Shown here: positions 8,783 through 18,519 of the stretch, piece after piece
How the letters are laid out: each line of letters begins with the position of its first letter
Numbering within the stretch: position 1 is the first letter of the stretch
Source of the DNA: Sphingobacteriia bacterium
GTDB lineage: Bacteria > Bacteroidota > Bacteroidia > Bacteroidales > UBA7960
Direction: 5' to 3'
DNA: 64,000 bases
Assembly (NCBI GenBank): GCA_011390785.1
Contig: JAABRR010000009.1
Span: 87,266 to 151,265, forward strand
Notes under the pieces: model-generated
Database searches by the model: none
What the model saw: only the letters and a program-made list of their open reading frames with translations
What the model was told of the DNA's origin: nothing
Made by a program: the position numbers and the translations under genes

Positions 8783-11700
8783 TTAGCGATATAGGGTAAC
8801 ATCGCCTGTAAGCGTAAAACTTCTACCATTGGTGCATCGGCCGGTAGCTTTCCAAACATAAACATCCATTTGAGAAAGCCTTCCTTTGTGATAGCCATCC
8901 CAGCCAATATTGATATCGTCTGAACGGTATATCAATTCACCCCAGCGGGTGTAAATTTCCAGTGCATAGTCATCAACCCCTTCATATACAGGGTGGAAAA
9001 CACTTGTGGAAGGATTGTTAACATCAAAGCCACCACCTGATGGGCCTGCTTTGTCAGGAATAAAGGCATCGGGAAAAATAATCTTACAACTTTCGTCAAC
9101 ACGAAGAGAATTATTTAATACCAAAGTATCATAGCACATAGGCAGGGTGTTGCTGGTGGCTATAAGCATAATATCATAAACCCCGGCTTCAGTATAATAA
9201 TATTCAGGTTCAAATTCGTAACTTGTGCTGCCATCACCAAAATCCCAGAAATAAAAATCGGCCAGCAATGAATTATTGATTACCTGCAGGGGTTCTTCCG
9301 GTATGCTTATATGGGGTGCTACAAGTTCGAAACTGGCAATGGGGTTTTCGATTACTTCTACCTGTTGAAATGTAGTATCGCGGCCGCCATCTCCCAGAGC
9401 TACCATATAAACATTATAAATTCCATGATCTATAAAGGTATGTTCAGGTGCCGGGTCGGTAGACATACTTTCGTCGTCGAAGTTCCACCGGAAGCTGTGA
9501 GCATACATACTATGGTTGGAAAACTGAACGGTAAAGGGGGCGCAACCCGATGTTACCGATGAAAATTCTGCTTTGGGAACAGGCGATGTAATGGTTACAA
9601 CCTGTGTATGTAGGTCAGAACAATGTTCATTCTCTGCAATCAGGGCTACTACATATTCTTTGGTACTCATATCATTTTCATCCCAGATATAGGAATGGTC
9701 AACTGGATTGAAGTTATCGGTTTCAACACTGTTTTCATCGCCAAAATGCCAGGTGAAATCCCAGTAACCCGGATTGGTATTATTGGTAAAGGTTACAGTT
9801 GTGTTTGGATAAGGTTGTATTTCTGGTTGCGCCGAAAAATCTGCTATCGGCGAAGGATACACGCTTACTTCACGGGTAACTGTATCCGAGCAACCGTAAA
9901 CAGATTTGGCGATCATTTCCACAGGATAGATCCGGGGATCCAAATCTTCATTGAAAAACACATGCAGGGGTGCTGCACTGTTGGATGTGTTTTCATCAGA
10001 AAAATTCCATTTGTAAGATTCGGCTAACAGAGAGTTGTTGACAAATTTTAATGTTAAAGGAGAACAGCCTTCCCAGCTATTATCTTCTGTACTGAAACCG
10101 GCTGTTACTTCCGGAAAAACAGTAGTAGTTTGCATGTTAACTGCCTCGCAGCCAAATTCGTTGCTCACTGTCAGACTAACAGGTATTTGCATAGGAATGG
10201 TTCCCTGGTTATTCCATGTGTAGTAAAACGTACTGTCCGAAGTGTCTGATAAAGAATCGCCCAAATTCCATTCGAATGTGGTGGCTCCTGTTGAGAGATT
10301 TCTGATTTCAGGAGTAAACGGAGAACATCCTGAATATGGGGTTATCGCAAATAAAGGTTCCGGAATGGGTCTTACGGTAATCTCCTGCATGGTTTGGGCT
10401 TCACAACCCCATGATGATTCTACCAGCAGAGTAACCTGAAATACATTACTTTCCGTGTGGCTGTAATTGGTAAATGTTTGTTGAGGATGGGCTGCTTGAG
10501 ATGTGTTTCCGTTACTGAAATTCCAGGAAAAGATTTCACCACCCTGGCTAAGATTATCAAAAACTGCGGTATGTGGATGGCAGCCTTCATTATTGGTGGA
10601 AAATTCTGGTATAATTTCAGGATAAATAACGACTTGCTGCGAATGAGTATTTTGGCAAAGGTGATTGTTTTCGGTGGTTAAGGTGATGGTGAAGGTACCC
10701 GGGCCCTGATCAGCAGGTTGATAATACAGGTGAGTGAAAGATGCATCATGAGTATAAAGCGTATCGCCATCACCCATTTCCCATGTTAGCTGATCGGCTC
10801 CTTCTGTAAAATTCTGGATGATAATATCATAAGGGGCACAGCCCGGTGTGTTGGGAACTGAAAAAAATGCTTTAGGTTGTGGCAAAACCCTTATGAAAAG
10901 CGTGTCCTGATGCAAGCATCCATTTTCGTTGAAAGCGGTTAACAATACCTCGTAAATCGTGTCATGTGTATGGCTAAAATTATGGAAGGTATGGATATGC
11001 TTATCGTTCATGTTTTGAGAAGAGTTGCCGTCGCCATAATTCCAGAGATAGGCAGCTGCAGCAGTGGCACCATATGAATGGTTGGTAAACTCAACAGTAA
11101 GAGGATGGCATCCTTCCTCAATATCAGCGTCAAATTCTGCCTTAATGTTTGGATAAATAATGGCTTGTTGTATAAGGGTGTCCTGGCATGAAAAACTATT
11201 TTCAGTTATCAGGTTTATAGAAAAATAGCCGGGTCCACTACCGGGTTCTACGTTGTAAGCATGTGTTACCACTGCAGAGTCATAATGCATTATTCCACTT
11301 CCATCATCAAAATCCCATGAATAGCTTGTAGCACCTAGAGAATTTTGTTCGATTATGATTTCATAAGGTGAGCATCCGGGTGTATTAATAATGCTAAAAC
11401 TGCTGTTGGGTTTGGGGAAGATCTCTACATGTGATGTAGAATCAGCAAAACAACCATAAACGGAAGACGCAAAAAGGTGAATATTGTAAGATACAGGGGC
11501 TAAATGATCAAAGTTGTGAAATGTGTGTTGGGGGCTATATTGGTCGCTTACTATACCATCACCAAAATTCCAGTCAAAATAGTTGGCATTTTCTGTTGTG
11601 TTCTCAACAGGAAACGGCAGAGGATGGCAACCCTGCTCCGGATGAGTGTAAGCAATGTTTACTTCAGGAAAAACGGTAATAATTCTTACCAGGGTATCTA

Positions 11701-14700
11701 AACATCCATCACTATTGGCGGCTGTTAATTTTATCGAAAATTCCTGTACCTGATCGGTTTTGTTTTCATAAATGTGGGTTAAAATCGACCCGGTATCATT
11801 GCCTGTATCACCATCGCCAAAATCCCAGTTCTGGGTTAAAGCCCCTTTGGTTTTGTTATCAATAGTTACGATAAATGGTGAGCAACCCTGATTTTCTTCA
11901 ACAGTAAAATTTGCCTTTACCACAGGGAAAAGTGTAATGGTATGGCTTACACTGTCGCGACACAGATATTCCGACTCTGTATAGAGCCACACATCAAAAA
12001 CTGTATCATTAATAAAAGAAGTGTTGGTAAAGGTATGGGAAACAACTTCCTGGTTGGAGGATGATCCATCGCCAAACTCCCATTGATGTTTAAATACGCC
12101 GTTGGATTGATTGTTGAAATCTATTTCAAGAGGCGAACACCCAATATCTGCTGAAGGGGTAAATGCTGCGTTTATTTTCGGGTATACAGTAATTGGACGA
12201 TTCAGTGTGTCGATACAACCCTGATTGTTGGAAATGGTTAGTAAAATGTCGTAAACAACCGGAGTAGTTTCATTATGATCAAAAAGGTGCTGAAACTGCA
12301 GAGAATCTGCACCATAGTTGTAAATAGTTCCATCACCCATATTCCATTCATAATTAATAGCTCCGTAAGCCTGGTTAAAGATGGTTATCTCTTCCGGATT
12401 ACAAATTTGGGCAGGATTAAAATCAAAATCTGCCTTCAGGTAAGGATTTACGGTAATATCGACAAAGGCAGAATCACGACAGAAGTTGTCTGTTCGGGCT
12501 TTTAACCATACTGTATAGGTTATGGGGGCATCGGTATTGTTTTCGAAAATGTAAACAGGATCTGTTTCTGAAGAAGTGGCACCATCGCCAAAATCCCATT
12601 CAAAGTGTGAAGCAGTAATCGTAGAATTGTTGGAGAAATTTACTTCTACAGGGCTGCAGCCGTCTGTAACCGACGCATTAAATGCAGCAATTATTTCAGG
12701 ATAAACCTGCAGCTCCTGGGATGATGTGCTGCTGCAATGCTCATTTCGGGCTATCTGGGTTATGGTGTAACTGACAATGGTATCGGTTGAATTGGAAAAT
12801 GTTACAATGCCGGGGTCTTCATCTGTTGATGTTGTTCCATCGCCAAAATCCCACTCATAATCGGTAGCTCCGGTGGCCATATTGGTTATTTCTACTTCCA
12901 GTGGATGGCAACCTGCAATAGGTGCCATGCCAAATCCTGATTCTATGGCCGGGTAAACAGTAATGGGAATGGTATCGGTTGACATACAAAAATAGTTTAC
13001 CGACATCACCGAAAGGACTGCATAAAAGGTAGTGTCTGCATCCGAATTATTCACATACGTTTTCTCAGGGCTTTCTTCAATAGAAAAGGTTCCATCACCA
13101 AAATCCCAGAAATGAAAAAGAATGGGCCCTTCAGAGTTGGTTGTAAAGTCTACTGTTAACTCAGAGCATCCTTCCGTAACTGATGCAGTAAAATCTGCCA
13201 CTACAGGTGGATAAACTTTTACAGTACGTTGGCGAATATCTGAACAACCAGCGGCATTTGTGGCTTTTAGGGTAATGGTGTAATCTTCAATGCCGGCTAC
13301 TATAGGGTAGGTATACAAAAAAACCGGAGCGGCTTCAGTATCTGAAAATCCATCCCCATAATTCCACTCGTAATTAAGGGCTCCCACCGAATGATTAGCG
13401 ATATTTACATCATTAGATATGCAAATATCATCACGGCTTGTATAAAACTGTGCCTGAACGTAAGGCAATATTGTTAAGGGCTGAAAAGCATAGTTGGTAC
13501 ATCCGGTAACCGGATCGTTAAATTCATACATCACTTCATATACTCCTTCTCCAATATCGTGGGGCAGGAAGTTTGAGAAATCTATATAGGGAAGGTCCAG
13601 AACATTTCCGAGATGGTCGAGCAGGTAATAGGTGCCTCCTGCAGGAGCACCGCCACTTAGAGCAAACCCTGGTGTGTTGGCACATACAGTGTTTGGCATA
13701 GTCAGGGATATTCCGGGCAGTGGATTCACATTTAACACAACCGATGCTGATGCAGGGGTTGCTCCCGGATTTAAGGCATCCCCCACTTCAACAGTATAAG
13801 TGGTTGTTTGAGATGGACTGGCCACTGGTGATGCCAGAGCTGATGGGAAATCGGGTGCATCGGCTGGGTTTGCCGTCCAGTTATAAGTGTAACTACCTGA
13901 GCCACCACCCGGCAATACCCATAATTGAGATGAATCGCCCTGGCAAATAGTATTGGGTAATCCTGCTAATTCAGAAATGTGGATGTTCCCTCCCTGAATA
14001 TTAACCACAACATTATCTGTTGCTATACAACCGGTTAAGATATTGGTTACTGTAAGGGTAAACTGGGTAGATGTATTTAGATTTATCGTAGTTGGATTTT
14101 GCACATTGGCATTAATAAACAAATGGGCAGGTTCCCACGAATAACTGTAGGTATCCGGGCCGGCGTTTTGAGCTGTTAATACTGTGGGATTGCCCGCCAG
14201 AAGAACCTGATCAGCGCCGGCATCAGCCAATGGCAATTCATTAATCACAATCAGTCCGGTATCAGAAGATGCACATCCGTAGGCATTTATAAAAGTGTAT
14301 TGTATTTCATAATTTCCCGGGATGGCTGCATCTGTGTTGAAGTTTCCTGCTGAAATGAAATTGCCGGAATACACTCCTCCCGGTGGACTGGCCCCCCCTA
14401 AGGCTTGCCACCCCTCGTTGTTACAAAAGTTATCTGTTGCCCAGGTAATAGTGGGTAATGGAACTATTGTAATTGTCTGATTGGCAAAGCCCAAACATCC
14501 GCTAGTGGGGTCTTCATATTTATAGGTAACTTCATGGTTGCCCGCACCCAGATTGGCAACATTAAAAAAGGGCGAATAGTTACCATTTACGTAGTAAACC
14601 CCACCTAATGGAGTACCTCCTGTAAGTAAAAATCCCGGAGTATCTTCACAAACCGGATCAAAAGTATCAAGGTTAACGTTTAAATCGTTTTGCGTAGAAT

Positions 14701-15109
14701 AAACGGTAAATTCAAAAGATGGGGTTCCGCTTTGACAAAAAGAAATGGAGTGTGGGCCAGGGTCGCCCTGATCAAAACAAATATTGATTAGGTTTGATGT
14801 GGCAAATTGTGACGGTCCGCAATTAACAGTGTAATAAACACTTCCTATGGGTGCGGTAAAAACAACGCTTACACCATTGGCATCCGGATGCAGGTTAACA
14901 AGAAATTCCATACACTGATGGTTGGCCGGTGCACCACAGCATTGACCATTGGGCATAACAGGCCCGGATGTTTGCCAGGTTGCATCGGCAGAAGCACTTA
15001 AATCAATATTAAATGTAGTGGTTCCATCGGTGCAGTTTTGACCATAGGAAGTAGTAGTAGATAGCAATATTCCTATCATAAAAATCATGATTCTAAACCA
15101 TGAACGCAT
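8783..15109 (-). CDS. Giant PKD-repeat cell-surface protein with T9SS type-B (gliding-associated) C-terminal domain
   Basis: From the ATG at 15109 this is 2,108 residues. I prefer that start because MRSWFRIMIFMIGILL...SYGQ is a clear signal peptide. The open frame runs 50 codons further upstream, but that stretch is Cys-rich and not signal-like. After an N-terminal region of Ig-like and SprB-type repeats (about residues 20-640), at least 17 PKD domains follow. Each carries a variant of the WDFGDG motif and most carry a preceding GCSP(L/Y) segment. The last about 100 residues (IIFPDAFIPD ... ALEIYTRWGELIY ... WDGYHKG ... VYVWKA ... TGDVTLYR) match the gliding motility-associated C-terminal domain that directs T9SS type-B export and attachment. 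The protein is probably an adhesin or a polymer-binding surface protein. Near-identical repeat codons are diverged, so the gene is not a recent expansion. Confidence 0.9.
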   Translation of the reverse strand: MRSWFRIMIFMIGILLSTTTSYGQNCTDGTTTFNIDLSASADATWQTSGPVMPNGQCCGAPANHQCMEFLVNLHPDANGVSVVFTAPIGSVYYTVNCGPSQFATSNLINICFDQGDPGPHSISFCQSGTPSFEFTVYSTQNDLNVNLDTFDPVCEDTPGFLLTGGTPLGGVYYVNGNYSPFFNVANLGAGNHEVTYKYEDPTSGCLGFANQTITIVPLPTITWATDNFCNNEGWQALGGASPPGGVYSGNFISAGNFNTDAAIPGNYEIQYTFINAYGCASSDTGLIVINELPLADAGADQVLLAGNPTVLTAQNAGPDTYSYSWEPAHLFINANVQNPTTINLNTSTQFTLTVTNILTGCIATDNVVVNIQGGNIHISELAGLPNTICQGDSSQLWVLPGGGSGSYTYNWTANPADAPDFPSALASPVASPSQTTTYTVEVGDALNPGATPASASVVLNVNPLPGISLTMPNTVCANTPGFALSGGAPAGGTYYLLDHLGNVLDLPYIDFSNFLPHDIGEGVYEVMYEFNDPVTGCTNYAFQPLTILPYVQAQFYTSRDDICISNDVNIANHSVGALNYEWNYGDGFSDTEAAPVFLYTYPIVAGIEDYTITLKATNAAGCSDIRQRTVKVYPPVVADFTASVTEGCSELTVDFTTNSEGPILFHFWDFGDGTFSIEESPEKTYVNNSDADTTFYAVLSVMSVNYFCMSTDTIPITVYPAIESGFGMAPIAGCHPLEVEITNMATGATDYEWDFGDGTTSTDEDPGIVTFSNSTDTIVSYTITQIARNEHCSSTSSQELQVYPEIIAAFNASVTDGCSPVEVNFSNNSTITASHFEWDFGDGATSSETDPVYIFENNTDAPITYTVWLKARTDNFCRDSAFVDITVNPYLKADFDFNPAQICNPEEITIFNQAYGAINYEWNMGDGTIYNYGADSLQFQHLFDHNETTPVVYDILLTISNNQGCIDTLNRPITVYPKINAAFTPSADIGCSPLEIDFNNQSNGVFKHQWEFGDGSSSNQEVVSHTFTNTSFINDTVFDVWLYTESEYLCRDSVSHTITLFPVVKANFTVEENQGCSPFIVTIDNKTKGALTQNWDFGDGDTGNDTGSILTHIYENKTDQVQEFSIKLTAANSDGCLDTLVRIITVFPEVNIAYTHPEQGCHPLPFPVENTTENANYFDWNFGDGIVSDQYSPQHTFHNFDHLAPVSYNIHLFASSVYGCFADSTSHVEIFPKPNSSFSIINTPGCSPYEIIIEQNSLGATSYSWDFDDGSGIMHYDSAVVTHAYNVEPGSGPGYFSINLITENSFSCQDTLIQQAIIYPNIKAEFDADIEEGCHPLTVEFTNHSYGATAAAAYLWNYGDGNSSQNMNDKHIHTFHNFSHTHDTIYEVLLTAFNENGCLHQDTLFIRVLPQPKAFFSVPNTPGCAPYDIIIQNFTEGADQLTWEMGDGDTLYTHDASFTHLYYQPADQGPGTFTITLTTENNHLCQNTHSQQVVIYPEIIPEFSTNNEGCHPHTAVFDNLSQGGEIFSWNFSNGNTSQAAHPQQTFTNYSHTESNVFQVTLLVESSWGCEAQTMQEITVRPIPEPLFAITPYSGCSPFTPEIRNLSTGATTFEWNLGDSLSDTSDSTFYYTWNNQGTIPMQIPVSLTVSNEFGCEAVNMQTTTVFPEVTAGFSTEDNSWEGCSPLTLKFVNNSLLAESYKWNFSDENTSNSAAPLHVFFNEDLDPRIYPVEMIAKSVYGCSDTVTREVSVYPSPIADFSAQPEIQPYPNTTVTFTNNTNPGYWDFTWHFGDENSVETDNFNPVDHSYIWDENDMSTKEYVVALIAENEHCSDLHTQVVTITSPVPKAEFSSVTSGCAPFTVQFSNHSMYAHSFRWNFDDESMSTDPAPEHTFIDHGIYNVYMVALGDGGRDTTFQQVEVIENPIASFELVAPHISIPEEPLQVINNSLLADFYFWDFGDGSTSYEFEPEYYYTEAGVYDIMLIATSNTLPMCYDTLVLNNSLRVDESCKIIFPDAFIPDKAGPSGGGFDVNNPSTSVFHPVYEGVDDYALEIYTRWGELIYRSDDINIGWDGYHKGRLSQMDVYVWKATGRCTNGRSFTLTGDVTLYR

Positions 15110-15594
15110 TTTGCTAACCCGGTAAATTTCTGATGGAGCAGGAAATCCATTTACAACCAAAGGTTCATAAGCTTTATTAGATATGGGAGCTAAGGGGCAA
15201 TAATGAATAAGGCTACCACACCATTGACAAAGGCATAAAAATTTATGATAAAAATCCATTAGTTGTATTTTAACGAAAAGTCTGCAATTCTTTTATTTCG
15301 CTGAGTTGACAATAATTATTTAGTCACGAATTTACTAATTAATAAATTGGTCAACCATCGTTAAAACAACCAATTTTTACAGGTGTTTTTACCTACTTGT
15401 AATGGCAAATTTTTTTATAAGGCAAAATGGAAAATAATATCTCTTTCAGCCAAACAAGAAAATTTAATTTATAATCTGAAAATTCATTAATATTGTAGTC
15501 TGATATTCAGTTGTTTGTAATTGATTTTAATACCTTTCTTATCTTTTTTCAAACCTATGTACTCACTTATTGTTTCAAGTAATAATTAATTCAG
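15110..15594. other. AT-rich divergent intergenic region
   Basis: These 485 bases separate the PKD protein gene from the divergent M3 peptidase gene. I see no gene or RNA. On the plus strand a near-match to the -7 box (TACCTTTC, 15531-15538) lies 57 bases before the peptidase ATG. No exact TAnnTTTG box was found for the PKD gene. Confidence 0.4.
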
Positions 15595-17700
15595 ATGAAA
15601 ACTATAATAAATGTAATTAGTACAGCAATGATTTTATTAACCTTGAATTCCTGCAACACCGAAACCAACCCCTTGTTGCAAACTTTTAATACCCCATTCG
15701 AAACTCCTCCATTTGATAAAATCAAACATGAGCATTACAAACCTGCTTTTGAAGCTGCTATTGCAGATGCCCGGGATGAAGTGGATGCAATAGCCACCCA
15801 GGCATCAATTCCTGATTTTGAAAATACAATCGAAGCTTTGGCTTATTCCGGAGAACGGCTTGATTTGATCAGTGGTATTTTTTATAACATCCTGCATGCT
15901 GAAACCGATGAAACGATGCAGCAAATTGCCCGCGACATCTCTCCGATGGTAACCGATTTTCAGAATGATATTCGGTTTAATGAAGCTCTTTTTCAGCGTG
16001 TTAAATCAGTATATGATCAAAAAGACCAGCTAAACCTTACCACAGAACAAGAAATGCTTCTCGAAAAAACATTCAAAGGGTTTTCACGAAATGGTGCCAA
16101 TTTATCTACAAATGATAAAGAAAAGATGCGCGGCATTTCTCGTGAGTTGTCAGAACTTTCGCTAAAATTTAGCGATAATGTGCTGGCTGAAACCAACGGC
16201 TGGTTTTTGCACATTACCGATGAAGCTGATTTAGCTGGATTGCCGCAATCTGCCTTAGACGCCGCGTTACAAGCTGCCAAATCAAAGGACCTGGAGGGTT
16301 GGGTTATTACCCTTGATGCCCCCAGTTTTGGCCCATTTTTGCGATATTCTGAAAAGCGTGACTTAAGAGAAAAAGTTTACATGGCCTACTCTACAAGGGG
16401 TTACCAAAATAACGAACACAACAATTCTGAAATCATAAAACGAATAGCCAATTTAAGACTGGAACGGGCCAATCTGTTAGGCTATCCTTCGCACGCAGAT
16501 TTTGTACTAGAAGAAACCATGGCGCAAAGTGCTGGTAATGTAAACAACTTTTTAAAGGATCTTGCAGATGCTTCTCTGCCTTTAGCAAAAAATGAATTGG
16601 TAGAGGTGCAAAAATTCGCTGCACAAAAAGGCTTTAAAGAAGAGATAAAACCCTGGGACTGGAGTTTCTGGGCTGAAAAACTGAGAAAAGAAAAATATGA
16701 TTTCGACGAAGAGATTACCCGCCCCTATTTCCAGCTTGAAAAAGTAAAGCAAGGAATTTTTGATCTTACCGGAAAACTTTTCGGAATCACTTACAAAGAA
16801 AATACTGAAATACCCGTTTATCATGAAGATGTAAAGGTTTTTGAAGTGTATGATGCCGATGGAAGTTTTCTCTCTTTGCTCTATCTTGATTTCTTTCCAC
16901 GGGAAGGCAAAAGCGGCGGTGCCTGGATGACCAGCTTCCGCGAACAATACGTTGAAAATGGAACTGACTACCGCCCGCAGGTATCCATTGTTTGTAATTT
17001 TTCCAAACCTACAGACACGAAACCCTCCTTGCTAACTTTTAATGAAGTAACCACTTTTTTGCATGAATTCGGACATGCACTTCATGGTATGCTATCAAAA
17101 GTTACTTACAGTAATCTTTCAGGAACCAGTGTTTACCGTGATTTTGTAGAGCTCCCATCCCAGATCATGGAGAACTGGGCGGTTGAACGGGAATTTCTTG
17201 ATATGTTTGCACGTCATTACGAAACCGGAGAACCCATCCCATCTGAACTGGTAGATAAAATTATCAAAACAGAGCGTTTCCATGCTGCCTATGCCGCGGT
17301 TCGTCAGTTAAGTTTTGGTTTAAACGATATGGCATGGCATAGCATTACGGAACCTGTTTCTATGGATCCTGAACAATTTGAAATCCATGCCATGCAACCC
17401 GTACAGCTTTTTAAACGCATAGAAGGCACGATGATGAGTGCTGCTTTTTCTCATATTTTTGCCGGCGGTTATTCTGCCGGATATTATGGTTATAAATGGG
17501 CAGAAGTTCTTGATGCTGATGCCTTTAAAGCTTTTAAAGAAAATGGTATTTTTAATGTTGCCACATCAAAATCTTTCCGCGACAATGTTTTATCAAAAGG
17601 TGGAACCGAGCACCCCATGAATCTCTACGTGAAATTCAGGGGTAAGCAACCCACCATTGATGCTTTGCTGGAAAGAGAAGGTCTGAAGGAAACGATTTAA
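15595..17700 (+). CDS. dcp: M3-family zinc oligopeptidase / dipeptidyl carboxypeptidase, lipoprotein
   Basis: This 701-residue metallopeptidase of the thimet oligopeptidase/Dcp group cleaves short peptides, in Dcp by removing C-terminal dipeptides. The zinc site is HEFGHALHG, with His490, Glu491 and His494. A downstream Glu in the SQIMENWA segment is the third ligand region. The N-terminal FNTPFETPPFDKIKHEHYKPAFEAA is the typical start of the mature family domain. Residues 1-20 form a lipoprotein signal ending LNSC (Cys20), so this copy is exported, most likely to the periplasm, unlike the cytosolic E. coli Dcp. It is a single-gene unit. Confidence 0.92.
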   Translation: MKTIINVISTAMILLTLNSCNTETNPLLQTFNTPFETPPFDKIKHEHYKPAFEAAIADARDEVDAIATQASIPDFENTIEALAYSGERLDLISGIFYNILHAETDETMQQIARDISPMVTDFQNDIRFNEALFQRVKSVYDQKDQLNLTTEQEMLLEKTFKGFSRNGANLSTNDKEKMRGISRELSELSLKFSDNVLAETNGWFLHITDEADLAGLPQSALDAALQAAKSKDLEGWVITLDAPSFGPFLRYSEKRDLREKVYMAYSTRGYQNNEHNNSEIIKRIANLRLERANLLGYPSHADFVLEETMAQSAGNVNNFLKDLADASLPLAKNELVEVQKFAAQKGFKEEIKPWDWSFWAEKLRKEKYDFDEEITRPYFQLEKVKQGIFDLTGKLFGITYKENTEIPVYHEDVKVFEVYDADGSFLSLLYLDFFPREGKSGGAWMTSFREQYVENGTDYRPQVSIVCNFSKPTDTKPSLLTFNEVTTFLHEFGHALHGMLSKVTYSNLSGTSVYRDFVELPSQIMENWAVEREFLDMFARHYETGEPIPSELVDKIIKTERFHAAYAAVRQLSFGLNDMAWHSITEPVSMDPEQFEIHAMQPVQLFKRIEGTMMSAAFSHIFAGGYSAGYYGYKWAEVLDADAFKAFKENGIFNVATSKSFRDNVLSKGGTEHPMNLYVKFRGKQPTIDALLEREGLKETI

Positions 17701-17889
17701 CCTTTTTTGTTACGAAATTTGTTAGGAATATTTTCCTTCTTGTTGCAGAACAAATTTAGATGTGAATGTCATGCTGCGCCCACTGATTATTATCTTCACT
17801 GAGTTCATTTTTTATTATTGGTTTCCAAATATCTGAAAATGTTACAGATAAAGGAGATATAGAGTATGGGAAATAATGTGTAAAAGCCG

Positions 17890-17897
17890 TATCTTTG
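17890..17897 (+). promoter_or_regulatory. Bacteroidota -7 promoter box for the HicB-like gene
   Basis: TATCTTTG matches TAnnTTTG exactly and lies 47 bases before the ATG at 17945. Confidence 0.5.
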
Positions 17898-17944
17898 AAT
17901 GAATATCATTTCGCAAAAAAATATTAGACAATAAAAATTCTGAG

Positions 17945-18169
17945 ATGGAACGATTGTTAAATTTACACATTGAAAAATTGCCTGTAGGATTTTATCTGGC
18001 AACTTCTGATAGTATCCAGGGACTTGTTGCCCAAGGTAGAACCATTGCTGAAACAATTGAAATTGCGAAGGATGTAGCAAAAAAATTGATTGAAGCTCAG
18101 GAGGATAATATTCCAAAGTTAGAATCTATTGATGATAGTTTTGATTACCCTATAGTTATTGGAGTATAA
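17945..18169 (+). CDS. HicB-like antitoxin (orphan)
   Basis: The 74-residue protein has the partial RNase-H-like fold of the HicB family (also seen in UPF0150/DUF1902 relatives). Visible parts are LNLHIEKLPVGFYLATSDSIQGLVAQGRTIAETIEIAKDVA, the usual beta-beta-alpha with GLVAQG and a Thr-initiated helix. In intact loci this protein neutralises the mRNA-cleaving toxin HicA encoded next to it. Here the partner is missing: directly after the stop comes a degenerate HicA start (see the following feature). The gene has its own -7 box and a strong terminator 55 bases downstream. It may still act as a solitary regulator, or it may be decaying. Confidence 0.75.
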   Translation: MERLLNLHIEKLPVGFYLATSDSIQGLVAQGRTIAETIEIAKDVAKKLIEAQEDNIPKLESIDDSFDYPIVIGV

Positions 18170-18200
18170 TGGGCTGATTATCAATGATTAAAAAAACCTA
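18169..18200 (+). pseudogene. Destroyed hicA start
   Basis: Overlapping the hicB stop (TAATG) is an ATG followed by GGC TGA TTA TCA ATG ATT AAA AAA ACC TAA, which reads M-G-stop-L-S-M-I-K-K-T-stop. Intact HicA proteins of this group commonly begin M-G-R-L/I-... with basic residues. One base change from an Arg codon to TGA, plus loss of the rest, would give this sequence. Only about ten codons remain before the terminator. Confidence 0.4.
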
Positions 18201-18223
18201 AGAACAAAAACAATAACCCAATA

Positions 18224-18258
18224 AACAGCCTGTTGAGTGATTTTCAGCAGGCTGTTTT
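18224..18258 (+). terminator. Rho-independent terminator after the HicB-like gene
   Basis: A 9-bp perfect stem, AACAGCCTG (18224-18232) with CAGGCTGTT (18248-18256), is followed by TTGC and an AT-rich stretch. The remaining bases to 18519 hold the promoter of the acyl-CoA carboxylase cluster and nothing else recognisable. Confidence 0.75.
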
Positions 18259-18396
18259 GCATTTAGTAATTTACAGAGGATGGGGTTCTATGCTATTTTC
18301 AAATTCAGGAATTTACATCATACTATTTCTTAAAAGATTCAATTAAAGATTTTGAGTATTCAATCCATAAAATGCGGTTTTAGACTAAATTATTTA

Positions 18397-18404
18397 TACA
18401 TTTG
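18397..18404 (+). promoter_or_regulatory. Bacteroidota -7 promoter box for the leucine/mevalonate cluster
   Basis: TACATTTG matches TAnnTTTG and lies 116 bases upstream of the carboxylase beta-subunit ATG, giving a leader of about 110 bases. No TTTG -33 box at ideal spacing. Confidence 0.45.
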
Positions 18405-18519
18405 TTATGGAAAGTTTATGTTTTGTTTAATTTTTTGGGCACATGGATAAACATTACTATGCTCATTCTGTTTGAAATAAATAAGAATAGTCAAAAAAAA
18501 GCAAAAAATACAGTTTAAC

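Noticed and set aside
8783..15109. CRISPR-like or tandem nucleotide repeats inside the long minus-strand gene
   Set aside because: The periodicity comes from diverged PKD domains in protein; nucleotide repeats are not conserved, and no CRISPR array was seen anywhere in the window.
15110..15259. N-terminal extension of the PKD protein to an upstream ATG
   Set aside because: The extra 50 residues are Cys-rich and unlike a signal peptide, while the internal Met at 15109 begins a textbook signal peptide.
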